Part shown: positions 19,324 to 28,026 of the stretch, one piece after another
Position numbering within the stretch: the first letter of the stretch is position 1
Layout of the letters: each line of letters opens with the position of its first letter
Source of the DNA: Brucella tritici
Lineage (GTDB): Bacteria; Pseudomonadota; Alphaproteobacteria; Rhizobiales; Rhizobiaceae
Assembly: GCF_902825325.1 (NCBI RefSeq)
Contig: NZ_CADEAR010000002.1
Location: 372,001 to 436,000 of the forward strand
Direction: 5' to 3'
DNA: 64,000 bases
The notes under the pieces: generated by a model
The model's input: only the letters and a program-made list of their open reading frames with translations
The model's database searches: none
Told to the model about the DNA's origin: nothing
Position numbers and translations under genes: made by a program

Positions 19324-20857
19324 TGGCCGTACTCTCTTCGAATCCATCAATTTCAGCATAGCCGAAGGCCGCATCGGTCTGGTCGGGCGCAATGGCGTGG
19401 GTAAATCAACGCTGTTGCGCATGATGAGTGGTGCGCTGCTTCCGACAAGCGGAAATGTGACCGTAAACGGGACCATCGGTGTTTTGCGGCAGAACGTCGG
19501 CGGCGATGGTACTCAGACGCTGGCGGATCTTTTCGATGCGCGCACAGATTGCGACAGACTGGCACGTGTCGAACAGGGTTTGGCCAATGACAGCGATCTG
19601 GATGAGGCAGACTGGCTTCTGCCGCAGCGCTTTACCGACGCGCTGCAGCAGCTTGGTTTGCCTGATATGGCTCCCGATACCTCCCTTTCAATCTTGAGCG
19701 GAGGCCAGCAGACACGCGCGGCGCTTGCGGCTCTCATCTTCCGCAGGCCTGATCTCATTTTATTGGACGAACCGACCAATAATCTCGATCGTGCCGGTCG
19801 TTTGGCAGTCGTCGATTTGCTGACCGCCTGGCGCGGTGCAGCCGTGGTGGTCAGCCATGACCGTGAACTGTTGCAGTTCATGGATGCGATAGCTGAATTA
19901 TCGCCCGACGGGCTGCGGTTCTACGGTGGCAATTGGGATTTCTATCACGGGAAAAAGACCGAGGAGCGTGAGACAGCAGCGCGCGATCTCGCAACGGCAC
20001 GGCGCGAAGTCAAACAGGCCGAACACAAGGCGCAGGCTGCCGTTGAAAGACAGGCGCGCAGCGATGCCCGTGGCCGCAAGTCGCGCGCCGATGCTGGGAT
20101 GAGCAAGTTATTGCTCGATGCCCGGGAAGACCGTGCGCAACAGTCGAAAGGCCGGGGCGATGCACTGGCGGAGCGCCAGTCCAATCGGGTCAACGAGCAG
20201 TTGCGGGAGGCGGAGGCAAAGGTCGAACGGGTAAAGCCGATGCATTTTAATGTGGCTGGTGCGGTTCCGCCTTCCGGTCGCGTCATGCTCGATATGCGAG
20301 ATGTCTCGGGCGGGCCGCAAGCCGATTATCCGGTAATCCGCGACCTGTCATTGAAGATCGTGGGGGCCGAGCGGGTGGTTGTCGCGGGGCCGAACGGGGC
20401 AGGCAAGACTAGCCTGTTGCGGCTGATGACAGGGGAGCTTCAACCAGCAACAGGAACCGTTGTGCGCCCGGCGCGTGTGGCGATGTTCGACCAGCAGATG
20501 AGCCTGATGGATCGTGGCCAGACGCTTTATGAAAACTACCGGCGTCTCAATCCGGGGTCGAACGACAATGATGCGCGTGCTGCGCTGGCGCGTTTTTCGT
20601 TTCGCGGCGAGGGAGCTTCACGGCTTGCCGGTAGTCTGAGCGGAGGCGAATTGTTGCGGGCAGCACTTGCCTGCGTTCTTGGTGGAACAGAGCTTCCAGA
20701 ACTCCTGATCCTCGATGAACCTACAAATCATCTGGATCTTGATTCCATTGAGGCGCTGGAAACCGCTCTCAATGCCTATGAAGGAGCATTGATCGTCGTG
20801 AGCCACGATCAGGCTTTTCTCGATGCTATCGGAATGGAAAGGGTGATCGCGCTTTAA
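19277..20857 (+). CDS. ABC-F family ATP-binding protein (duplicated ATPase, Uup/YheS-like)
   Basis: 526 residues from ATG 19277. It has two ABC domains and no membrane segments: Walker A GRNGVGKST and GPNGAGKTS, signatures LSGGQQTR and LSGGELLR, Walker B LILLDEPTNNLD and LLILDEPTNHLD. The lysine/arginine-rich coiled linker (about residues 225-315, with KKTEERETAARDLATARREV) fits the ABC-F arm. Such proteins bind ribosomes, acting in translation or antibiotic protection. The start has only a weak ribosome-binding site and overlaps the leader ORF. Its stop overlaps the convergent gene's end by 4 bases. Confidence 0.92.
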   Translation: MSALLTLQDVSCVTADGRTLFESINFSIAEGRIGLVGRNGVGKSTLLRMMSGALLPTSGNVTVNGTIGVLRQNVGGDGTQTLADLFDARTDCDRLARVEQGLANDSDLDEADWLLPQRFTDALQQLGLPDMAPDTSLSILSGGQQTRAALAALIFRRPDLILLDEPTNNLDRAGRLAVVDLLTAWRGAAVVVSHDRELLQFMDAIAELSPDGLRFYGGNWDFYHGKKTEERETAARDLATARREVKQAEHKAQAAVERQARSDARGRKSRADAGMSKLLLDAREDRAQQSKGRGDALAERQSNRVNEQLREAEAKVERVKPMHFNVAGAVPPSGRVMLDMRDVSGGPQADYPVIRDLSLKIVGAERVVVAGPNGAGKTSLLRLMTGELQPATGTVVRPARVAMFDQQMSLMDRGQTLYENYRRLNPGSNDNDARAALARFSFRGEGASRLAGSLSGGELLRAALACVLGGTELPELLILDEPTNHLDLDSIEALETALNAYEGALIVVSHDQAFLDAIGMERVIAL

Positions 20858-21312
20858 TCGCCATTAAGGCGCGGTGCGACTTTTTCGATTTCGCCGATCA
20901 GCTCCAGAAGATTGCGGCTGATATGCGAATGAAGCGCTGCCGCCACTTCCGGGTATTCTTCCAGAATGCGCCGGAAGATTGCGCGGCTTATGCGGATAAC
21001 CTCGGTTTCCGCTTCGGCGACCGCACCGGTAAGCCGCGAGGTCTGTGCGATCAACGCCATTTCGCCAATCATGGCGCCGGGACCGACAGGGCGGATCGCA
21101 ATCCGCCCTTCGTCTTGTTCGTGAAACAGGGTGATGTTGCCCGATACGACGATATAGGCGCAGTCGGCACTTTGCCCTTCACGGAAAAGCTCGCGCCCGG
21201 CTCTGAGCACGAGGCGTTCCGCGCCGAAGGCAAGCAACCGCAGCTGTTCGGGCGTGAAAGACTCGAACAGGCCTACCGTTCCGAGAATACGAATATCGTC
21301 ATCAAGCGCCAT
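20854..21312 (-). CDS. Cyclic-nucleotide-binding domain protein (Crp-like sensor domain only)
   Basis: 152 residues made of a single CAP_ED domain: LFREGQSADCAYIVVSGNITLF and GPGAMIGEMALI are the beta-roll and phosphate-binding cassette, although the expected RTA motif reads SRLTG. It then ends in a helix (ALHSHISRNLLELIGEIEKVA) with no helix-turn-helix, so it is not a complete Crp/Fnr regulator. It may sense a nucleotide or act through a partner. It lies 34 bases downstream of the response regulator on the same strand and is probably cotranscribed with it. Confidence 0.85.
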   Translation of the reverse strand: MALDDDIRILGTVGLFESFTPEQLRLLAFGAERLVLRAGRELFREGQSADCAYIVVSGNITLFHEQDEGRIAIRPVGPGAMIGEMALIAQTSRLTGAVAEAETEVIRISRAIFRRILEEYPEVAAALHSHISRNLLELIGEIEKVAPRLNGD

Positions 21313-21346
21313 GGATCGTCAATACACCTGCATCGGGCGCTGTCCA

Positions 21347-22030
21347 TCATGGGACAAGCTTGTATCCCCCGCTTTCTGTAACCAGAAGCGTCGCATTCGA
21401 CGGATCTTTTTCGATTTTCTGGCGCAAACGATAGACGTGGGTTTCCAGCGTATGCGTGGTCACGCCCGAATTATAGCCCCATACTTCTTCAAGCAGCACA
21501 TCGCGACCGATAACCTTGTCGCCAGCACGATAGAGATACTTGATGATCGCCGCTTCCTTTTCAGTGAGACGGATCTTGCTGCCCTTCTCGTCGATGAGCA
21601 GCTTCTGGCCGGGCTTGAACGTATAGGGGCCGACGATGAAGGTCGCGTCCTCGCTCTGCTCATGCTGGCGCAGCTGTGCACGCACGCGAGCCAGAAGCAC
21701 GGCGAATTTGAACGGCTTGGTGACGTAATCATTGGCGCCCGATTCGAGGCCGAGAATCGTATCTGATTCCGTATCGTGACCGGTGAGCATGATGATCGGT
21801 GCCTTGAAACCACCCTTGCGCAGCAGTTTTACAGCTTCACGTCCATCCATATCCGGCAAGCCGACATCCATGATCAGGAGATCTACAATGCCGTTTCGCG
21901 CAGTCTGAATACCCTTGGTGGCATTGTCTTCCTGCAGAATCTGGAATTCTTCGCACAGCTCCAGCTGTTCGACGAGGATAGAACGGAGATCTTCGTCATC
22001 GTCCACAATCAGTATCGTACGGCCTGTCAT
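21347..22030 (-). CDS. OmpR/PhoB-family DNA-binding response regulator
   Basis: 227 residues. The receiver domain (about 1-122) has the acidic pocket DDDED, phospho-acceptor Asp55 in LLIMDVGLPDMDG, Thr in MLTGHD and Lys in TKPF. The C-terminal winged helix (about 130-225) shows RLTEKEAAIIKYLYR and THTLETHVYRLRQKIE. It resembles cell-envelope regulators of the CenR type, but I cannot separate it from other OmpR members by eye. No histidine kinase gene is adjacent. It is divergent from the L,D-transpeptidase-like gene, which it could regulate. Confidence 0.93.
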   Translation of the reverse strand: MTGRTILIVDDDEDLRSILVEQLELCEEFQILQEDNATKGIQTARNGIVDLLIMDVGLPDMDGREAVKLLRKGGFKAPIIMLTGHDTESDTILGLESGANDYVTKPFKFAVLLARVRAQLRQHEQSEDATFIVGPYTFKPGQKLLIDEKGSKIRLTEKEAAIIKYLYRAGDKVIGRDVLLEEVWGYNSGVTTHTLETHVYRLRQKIEKDPSNATLLVTESGGYKLVP

Positions 22031-22173
22031 GCCTGTCCTCGTTACTCTTTGATTTAAATGGCTCTTGGTGTTTTATGACATTTAATGGAGACAAGTTGAA
22101 GCGGCGAAACGCGAAACAGGTTTTTGCTCTCGCCGACAACGGTTTTACACATGCATGACACGGAGGCGGGGGC

Positions 22174-22719
22174 TTGGCCAGATACGAATTTAGCCGGGGA
22201 ATTGGCGTCATTGATGTGCGGGCCAAACCGGGCCACAAGACTCGCGGTTTGCTTGTTGCCGGCAATCTGGTGCTGGAATGCGCTCTTGGCAAGGGGGGAA
22301 TCACCGCTTTCAAGCGTGAAGGTGATGGAGCGACGCCTCTGGCGACCATGCGGCTGCTCTATGGATACCGGCGCGGAGACAAGGGCCTGTTGCCGTCATC
22401 ACGGTTGCCGCTCGGGCGTGTCCGCCGTCTGGACGGCTGGTGCGATGCGCCTTCCGACGCCAATTACAACCGCCCCGTCAGGCTGCCTTATGCGGCAAGC
22501 CACGAGGATATGTGGCGGCGCGATGACCTTTATGATATCTGCATTGTCATGGACTGGAACATTGCGCCACGTCGTCGTGGATGCGGCAGCGCGATATTCT
22601 TTCATCTGGCGCGACCCGGCTATACGCCGACCGAGGGCTGCATAGCATTGAGGCGCGCCGATATGGCGCGCCTCCTGCCTCATCTGACGGACCGGACGAT
22701 GATCCGTGTCTTAAGGTAA
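22174..22719 (+). CDS. L,D-transpeptidase catalytic (YkuD-type) domain protein
   Basis: 181 residues. The start is TTG 22174, fixed by GGAGG eight bases upstream; no ATG is suitably placed. A variant YkuD motif is seen as FFHLARPGYTPTEGCIALRR, giving His144 and catalytic-type Cys156. Such enzymes form 3-3 crosslinks in peptidoglycan or attach proteins to it. This short form (with GVIDVRAKPGHKTRGLLVAGN at the front) has no signal peptide or membrane helix, which is odd for a periplasmic enzyme. Confidence 0.8.
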   Translation: MARYEFSRGIGVIDVRAKPGHKTRGLLVAGNLVLECALGKGGITAFKREGDGATPLATMRLLYGYRRGDKGLLPSSRLPLGRVRRLDGWCDAPSDANYNRPVRLPYAASHEDMWRRDDLYDICIVMDWNIAPRRRGCGSAIFFHLARPGYTPTEGCIALRRADMARLLPHLTDRTMIRVLR

Positions 22720-22724
22720 TCTTC

Positions 22725-24212
22725 TCAGTGTGCAGCAGCGGCAACGATTCTGACTTCATTGCCGTCGGCGTCATAGAGCTTGCCGTTCAGGAAATAGTCT
22801 CCGTCATGCAGCTCCGAGATGTTGTGATGGCGGATGATGCGTTCTGTGCCTTCCGCGAAGACTGACATCTGGTTGCTGTTGCCGAGTTTGATTTCATTGA
22901 ACATCAGGTTGAGTGCAATGGCCATCAGCGCTGCCGAACTGATACCGGAATGGAAGATGGTCTCAAACCAGGTCGGAAAGTGGTGATAGAACTGGGGCGC
23001 GGCGATCGGGATCATGCCGAAGCCGATCGAGGTTGCCACGATGATGAGATTGATATTGTTCTCATAGTCCACTTTGGCGAGCGTGCGGATGCCGCTTGCA
23101 GCCACTGTGCCGAACAGGACGATACCCGCTCCGCCCAGAATGGCCGGAGGAACACAGGCAATCACCCGACCCATCACCGGCAGGAGGCCGAGCGTGATAA
23201 GGATCAGCCCGCCGGTCGCCACCACGTAGCGGCTTTTCACACCCGTCACCGCAACAAGTCCGACATTCTGCGCGAAAGCGCTCTGCGTGAACGATCCGAC
23301 AATTGGCGACAGGATGCTTGAAAGCATATCCGCGCGCAGGCCATTGGCGAGACGTCGAGAATCCACTTTGGTGCCGAGGATTTCACCGACAGCCAGAATA
23401 TCGGCGGAAGTCTCGACGAGCGTGACCATGATCACGATGAACATCGAGAGCGTTGCCGCAAGGCTGAACACCGGCATGCCGAAATGGAAGACCTCCGGCA
23501 GTGCCACCATCGAACCTTCGCCTACCCGCGAAAAATCGGTCATGCCGAGCGCCCACGCAATAAAGGTTCCGATGACCATGGCGAGCAGGATCGAAAGCCG
23601 GGAAATCGTGGCATTGCCCATCTTGCTGAGAATGAGGACGATAACCAGGGTAAGGCCTGCAAGACCGATATTGGCCATGCTGCCGAATTCGGGGCTATTG
23701 CTGTCTCCGCCCATCGCCCACCGCGCCGCGACGGGCATCAGTGTCAGGCCGATGGTGGTGATGACGATGCCGGTGACAAGCGGTGGAAAGAAGCGCGTGA
23801 TACGCGAGAATATCGGTGTGATGACAAGGCCGATCACGGCTGCTGCAATGACGGCACCCAGCACGACCTGCAAGCCTGCTTCACCCGTTTGGCTTGACGT
23901 GACGATGGCCACCATGGTGGCGACGCCCGAAAAAGAGACGCCCTGAACCAGAGGAAGCTGACAGCCGAAAAAGGGTATGCCAATGGTTTGCAGGACCGTC
24001 GCGACGCCGCCGGCAAAAAGCGATGCGGTGATCAGCAGGCCGATTTCGGTTGGGCTGAGACCTGCCGCCTGGCCGATAATCAGCGGAACTGCTACGATGC
24101 CACCATACATGGTCAGCACGTGCTGAAAGCCATATGCCAGATTGGCAGCTACAGATAGTTTTTCATCTTCGGGACGCGAAAGCGTATCCGCCCCGGACTG
24201 GTGCGTATTCAA
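22725..24212 (-). CDS. NCS2-family xanthine/uracil-type permease
   Basis: 495 residues from TTG 24212, fixed by GGGAGGGAG upstream; the frame continues to 24680 but without family character. It has about twelve to fourteen membrane segments, and the nucleobase-ascorbate transporter signature QNVGLVAVTGVKSR (about residue 327) identifies the NCS2 family, with the GFQHVLTMYGG start of the xanthine/urate branch. It imports a purine with protons or sodium. The C-terminal soluble tail (SVFAEGTERIIRHHNISELHDGDYF..) is longer than usual. No purine catabolic gene is adjacent. Confidence 0.93.
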   Translation of the reverse strand: MNTHQSGADTLSRPEDEKLSVAANLAYGFQHVLTMYGGIVAVPLIIGQAAGLSPTEIGLLITASLFAGGVATVLQTIGIPFFGCQLPLVQGVSFSGVATMVAIVTSSQTGEAGLQVVLGAVIAAAVIGLVITPIFSRITRFFPPLVTGIVITTIGLTLMPVAARWAMGGDSNSPEFGSMANIGLAGLTLVIVLILSKMGNATISRLSILLAMVIGTFIAWALGMTDFSRVGEGSMVALPEVFHFGMPVFSLAATLSMFIVIMVTLVETSADILAVGEILGTKVDSRRLANGLRADMLSSILSPIVGSFTQSAFAQNVGLVAVTGVKSRYVVATGGLILITLGLLPVMGRVIACVPPAILGGAGIVLFGTVAASGIRTLAKVDYENNINLIIVATSIGFGMIPIAAPQFYHHFPTWFETIFHSGISSAALMAIALNLMFNEIKLGNSNQMSVFAEGTERIIRHHNISELHDGDYFLNGKLYDADGNEVRIVAAAAH

Positions 24213-24439
24213 TGATACTCCCTCCCAGCAGGCGTGAACGCATCGCCAGCCTGCTCTCTCCGTTCTTCCTGCGCTGGATCGCCATGGCGCGATGTCTTTC
24301 GACACCGAGCCGACGATGAAATGCGCGATGTCTCCTCCAAAGACATGTCGCAGGAGTATAACCGCAGCCGTCCGGATGACTGTGTCTCTTTTGCTTGAAA
24401 TTGTTTTCGATGCGGGGATGCTAATGTTGAGGGAGTTTC
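24213..24439. other. Promoter region of the purine permease with direct repeat and hairpin
   Basis: GCGCGATGTCT occurs at 24287-24297 and again at 24323-24333, 36 bp apart. The second copy is also the left arm of a hairpin closing with AGACATGTCGC (to about 24351). A long antisense-strand frame crosses the region but shows no coding sense. No known purine or xanthine riboswitch was recognised. Confidence 0.4.
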
Positions 24440-25942
24440 TCAGCTGTCTATTTTGGCGCGGGCTTCTCTCATTGCATCGCGCAACACCGCAAAAATGTAG
24501 GGTTCCAGCGATTGCGCAACATTGAAGCGGAGAAAGCCGCTTGCTGTGCGTGATGGGCTGAAGACGTCGCCTGGTGCCAGAAGCACACCCTTCTCCAGAG
24601 CATGCCGGGCAATCTGGCCGGAGTCCAGCCCATCCGGCAATTCCGCCCAAAGGAACATGCCGCCTTGCGGCTCGGTCCACAGCGTGAGGCCTTCCGCTTT
24701 CAGGCGATTGGCGGTCAGCGTCATGGCATCGGCCAGTTTGGCGCGTAAGCTGTCGATATGACGGCGATAGGTACCGTCGGTCAGAAGCGCATGAACGATC
24801 TGCGGTGACAACGCATTGCCGCCGAAGCTGGTGGCGAGTTTCAGGTCGGTGAGTCCGTCGATCCAGTCGCGACGCCCGGCAATATAGCCGACGCGGGCGG
24901 CAGCGGACAGCGTCTTGGAGAAGCTGCCAATATGCAGAACGCGCTCGAACCCGTCGAGTTCGGCAAGAAGCGGCGCGGGCGAAGGATGGAAGTCGCCGAA
25001 GATATTGTCCTCAACCAGCGTGACGCCATGCGCTTCGGCAAGCTTCAGCAGGCGGTGAGCGGTGGCTGGCGTCATCGAGCCGCCGGTCGGGTTATGCAGT
25101 CCGGCATTGGATATATAGAGCTTCGGCGCGTGTTCGCTGGCCGCTCTTGCAAAGGCTTCGAGGTCCGGGCCAGTATGGGTATAGGGCACGCCGACGAGTT
25201 TTACACGATGCGTCAGAAGCACCGCCTGAAAATTGAAATAGCACGGATCATCGACCAGAACGGTATCGCCTGGCTGCAGAAGATAACGGCAGATGATATC
25301 TATGGCCTGGGTGCCGGAATCGGCCAGAAGTAATTCTCCGCTAGAGACGTCGATACCCTGTTCGCCGAGCCGGTGAGCAAGATGCTGGCGTAGCGGTCGG
25401 AAACCGAGCGGTTCGCCATAGGTGGCTAGATTGCTTGTCTCGTCGCGGGCAACCATGCGCATCGCCCGGCGGATCGCGTCCTGCGGAAGCCACGCGTCGG
25501 GCAGCCAGCCGCATCCGGGTTTGAGTGTGGCGTCGTCTGCCTCTAGTGATTGTCGCATGACCCAGAAAGGATCGATCTGGCGCTCCTTGTGCGGTATGTT
25601 GGTGGCGAGTGAAAACGGCTGACGTGCGCGCTCCGAGACATAGAAGCCTGCTCCGCGCCGCGACTGGATGATGCCCTCCGCCACCAGCCTGTCATAGGCT
25701 TCAACGACGGTGGATTTCGAGACGTTCATCGTTTCGGCAAGGCGTCGGATAGAGGGCAGTCGTGCACCCGGCGCGAGGCTCATCGCGGTGATGCGTCCGC
25801 GAATAATACCCATCACTTTTTCAACGAGCGGGGTCCTGTCGGCGGTGGCGTTTTCATCGCCGCGCTCGATCTCGCCGCTTGCGTAAGCGGCTTCTACAGC
25901 TTCAAGGCTGCGCAGCAGGCCCGTCGAAATCATCTGTACCAT
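24440..25942 (-). CDS. MocR-family transcriptional regulator (GntR winged helix fused to aminotransferase domain)
   Basis: 500 residues. A GntR-type winged helix (about 38-105: LVEKVMGIIRGRI, LPSIRRLAETMNVSKSTVVEAY, GAGFYV) is fused to a fold-type I aminotransferase domain with HNPTG (Asn284) and the PLP lysine Lys343 in GSFSKTL. Such regulators sense PLP or amino-acid-related ligands. The start is ATG 25942 or ATG 25933. It is divergent from a DMT transporter with TGTACC repeats between them, so it probably controls that transporter and itself. Confidence 0.93.
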   Translation of the reverse strand: MVQMISTGLLRSLEAVEAAYASGEIERGDENATADRTPLVEKVMGIIRGRITAMSLAPGARLPSIRRLAETMNVSKSTVVEAYDRLVAEGIIQSRRGAGFYVSERARQPFSLATNIPHKERQIDPFWVMRQSLEADDATLKPGCGWLPDAWLPQDAIRRAMRMVARDETSNLATYGEPLGFRPLRQHLAHRLGEQGIDVSSGELLLADSGTQAIDIICRYLLQPGDTVLVDDPCYFNFQAVLLTHRVKLVGVPYTHTGPDLEAFARAASEHAPKLYISNAGLHNPTGGSMTPATAHRLLKLAEAHGVTLVEDNIFGDFHPSPAPLLAELDGFERVLHIGSFSKTLSAAARVGYIAGRRDWIDGLTDLKLATSFGGNALSPQIVHALLTDGTYRRHIDSLRAKLADAMTLTANRLKAEGLTLWTEPQGGMFLWAELPDGLDSGQIARHALEKGVLLAPGDVFSPSRTASGFLRFNVAQSLEPYIFAVLRDAMREARAKIDS

Positions 25943-25957
25943 TCCTTGTACCAGTAC
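25935..25957. promoter_or_regulatory. Probable MocR operator, direct and inverted TGTACC repeats
   Basis: TGTACC occurs at 25935 and 25948 (13 bp apart), and the second copy forms the inverted repeat TGTAC-CA-GTACA (25948-25959). The cluster covers the mocR start and the gap to the DMT gene. Relatives such as GabR use direct repeats ending in ACCA, so this fits; binding is inferred. Confidence 0.45.
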
Positions 25958-26060
25958 AGTTTGTCAGAATTGTCCGGAAACTGTCTCTGATTATTCGGGC
26001 GGTTTCGCGGCATTGTCTTCCAAACCCATATACGATTTTAAAGAAAGCCGAAAAGACACA

Positions 26061-26933
26061 ATGCGTGAGAATGTTGGGAATAAGACCGCGGGATGGATTA
26101 ACGGGTTCTTGGGCGTATTGATTTTTTCCGGGTCGCTACCGGCAACGCGGCTGGCGGTGATCGATATCGATCCGACCTTCCTGACAATGGCGCGCGCTTC
26201 GATTGCCGGTGTGCTGGGACTGGCGCTGTTGCTGGCGTTTCGGGAACCTTTTCCCCGTCGTAACGATGCGATCTCACTGATTGTGGTGGCGCTCGGCGTG
26301 GTGGTCGGCTTTCCGCTTCTGACAGGGCTTGCCCTCCAGCACATGACGTCTGCCCATGCGATTGTCTTTATAGGACTGCTTCCGCTCGCCACGGCAATCT
26401 TCGCTGTCCTGCGCGGTGGAGAGCATCCGCGCCCAATGTTCTGGCTGTTTTCAGTGGTTGGAAGCTTTATCGTCGCTTCCTATGCCTACGGACAGGGAAG
26501 CCAATCCACGCTTCTGGGTGACGTGCTGATGCTCGCTGCCGTTATCGTCTGCGGTCTGGGCTATGCCGAAGGCGCGCAACTTTCGCGCAGGCTCGGCGGC
26601 TGGCAGGTTATCTGCTGGGCGCTGGTGTTTTCGCTGCCGGTCATGCTGCCACTGAGTCTCATGACGCGCCCGGAGACATGGACAGGCATCGGTACGCCAG
26701 CCTGGATAAGCCTTGGCTATGTCTCACTGTTTTCGATGCTGATCGGCTTTTTCTTCTGGTATCGCGGTCTTGCGCAGGGTGGAGCGGCCACGGTGGGCCA
26801 GTTGCAGCTTCTCCAGCCCTTTTTTGGCCTTATGCTGGCAGCCGGTATTGCGGGGGAACCAGTCAGCATGGGGATGGTTGCGACGGCAGTGGTGGTCGTC
26901 ATCTGCGTGGCGGGTGCGAAGAAATTTGCTTAA
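26061..26933 (+). CDS. EamA/DMT-family transporter
   Basis: 290 residues from ATG 26061; an upstream TTG at 26013 would add 16 residues. Ten hydrophobic segments form two EamA repeats, with FSGSLPATRLAV in the first helix and LGYVSLFSMLIGFFFWYRGLAQGG near the end. It is an inner-membrane exporter or importer of small metabolites; amino acids are common substrates but none is shown here. Divergence from a MocR regulator suggests control by it. Its stop overlaps the convergent methyltransferase stop by 4 bases. Confidence 0.88.
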   Translation: MRENVGNKTAGWINGFLGVLIFSGSLPATRLAVIDIDPTFLTMARASIAGVLGLALLLAFREPFPRRNDAISLIVVALGVVVGFPLLTGLALQHMTSAHAIVFIGLLPLATAIFAVLRGGEHPRPMFWLFSVVGSFIVASYAYGQGSQSTLLGDVLMLAAVIVCGLGYAEGAQLSRRLGGWQVICWALVFSLPVMLPLSLMTRPETWTGIGTPAWISLGYVSLFSMLIGFFFWYRGLAQGGAATVGQLQLLQPFFGLMLAAGIAGEPVSMGMVATAVVVVICVAGAKKFA

Positions 26934-27586
26934 ATAAATGCCCATACGGTCGTGCGCTTCACTTCCGCGTCTTCAAGGGCGCGGGTGACGGGCACGGTAT
27001 AGACGGCAAGCTGCTGCAGCCGGTCCTTGGGCAGATAGGCGCGCCCCGGATCGCCGACGATGATGCTCGCGCCGCGTTCGGCAAGCTTCATGAACCATGG
27101 AATAAGCCGGTCGGCGAGCGTCTTTTCATAAAAGACATCACCTGCCAGAATTATGTCCCAGCCATCGTCCTTGTCGATGAAGTCGTTTAGAGAGGGGAAA
27201 ACCGACACGCCATTGGCCGATGCATTGATCTCGATGGCCGGAAGCGCGAAGGGATCGATGTCCGAAGCCAGCACGCTTGTTGCACCTGCCTGCATGGCGG
27301 CAATGGCGACGAGGCCGGAACCCGATGCGAAATCGAGCACTGTCTTGTCCTGCACCGTTTCAGGATGATCCAGAATATAGCGCGCCACGCCCTGACCGCC
27401 CGCCCAGGCGAAAGCCCAGAAGGGCGGCGGCAGGCCGATCGTGGCAAGCTCTTCCTCTGTCTTGTGCCAGAGGTCGTGCGCTTCATCGGCCAGATGAAGA
27501 CGAATTTCCGGCACATGCGGCGGCGCTTGCAGACTGGTATTGGCCAGAATGAAATCGCGCGCGCTTTTATGTGCCGGATTAAGCAT
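26930..27586 (-). CDS. Class I SAM-dependent methyltransferase (nicotinamide N-methyltransferase/ETFBKMT-like)
   Basis: 218 residues from ATG 27586. SAM motif I is VLDFASGSGLVAIAAMQAG (about residues 80-98), followed by the acidic SDIDPFALPAIEINA, and motif IV-like DIILAGDVFYEKTLA. The front PPPFWAFAWAGGQGVARYIL is characteristic of the family that methylates lysines of electron-transfer flavoprotein or ribosomal proteins in mitochondria and alphaproteobacteria. The target here is inferred only. The ATG overlaps the EVE gene stop by one base (TGATG), implying translational coupling. Confidence 0.88.
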   Translation of the reverse strand: MLNPAHKSARDFILANTSLQAPPHVPEIRLHLADEAHDLWHKTEEELATIGLPPPFWAFAWAGGQGVARYILDHPETVQDKTVLDFASGSGLVAIAAMQAGATSVLASDIDPFALPAIEINASANGVSVFPSLNDFIDKDDGWDIILAGDVFYEKTLADRLIPWFMKLAERGASIIVGDPGRAYLPKDRLQQLAVYTVPVTRALEDAEVKRTTVWAFI

Positions 27587-28014
27587 CAAATATCTTTGAC
27601 ATCGAGTCCGCCCATACGGCAGACTTCGATCCATTCGTCTTCCATGACCGGCTGTACCGAAAGCCGCATCGAGGTGACGAGTGCCATCTTCTCCAGCTTC
27701 GGATTGGCCTTCACATCTTTCAGCGTTACTGGCTTCGGCATGTCGCGGACGGCCCTGATGTCAACGCAGTCCCAGCGCGGATCGTCCGTGGTACTGTCAG
27801 GATGTGAAAGGGCGCAGACCTCGACGATGCCGACGACTTCCAGCCCTTCATTGGAATGATAAAAGAAGCCTTTGTCGCCCAGTTTCATGGCGCGCATGTT
27901 GTTGCGCGCCAGATAATTGCGCACACCGTCCCATTGCTCGCCTTTTTCGCCACGGGCTTTCTGCATTTCCCACGACCATTTGAACGGTTCGGATTTGAAC
28001 AGCCAGTAAGCCAT
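27586..28014 (-). CDS. EVE domain protein (thymocyte nuclear protein 1-like)
   Basis: 142 residues, a single EVE domain of PUA-like fold: YWLFKSEPFKWSWEMQ at the start, WDGVRNYLARNNMRAMKLGDKGFFYHSN and GIVEV follow. These domains are thought to bind modified bases in DNA or RNA. The function here is unknown. It lies between a YciI protein and a methyltransferase on the same strand with tight spacing, so the three are probably cotranscribed. Confidence 0.92.
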   Translation of the reverse strand: MAYWLFKSEPFKWSWEMQKARGEKGEQWDGVRNYLARNNMRAMKLGDKGFFYHSNEGLEVVGIVEVCALSHPDSTTDDPRWDCVDIRAVRDMPKPVTLKDVKANPKLEKMALVTSMRLSVQPVMEDEWIEVCRMGGLDVKDI

Positions 28015-28026
28015 CAGTCATGAGCC

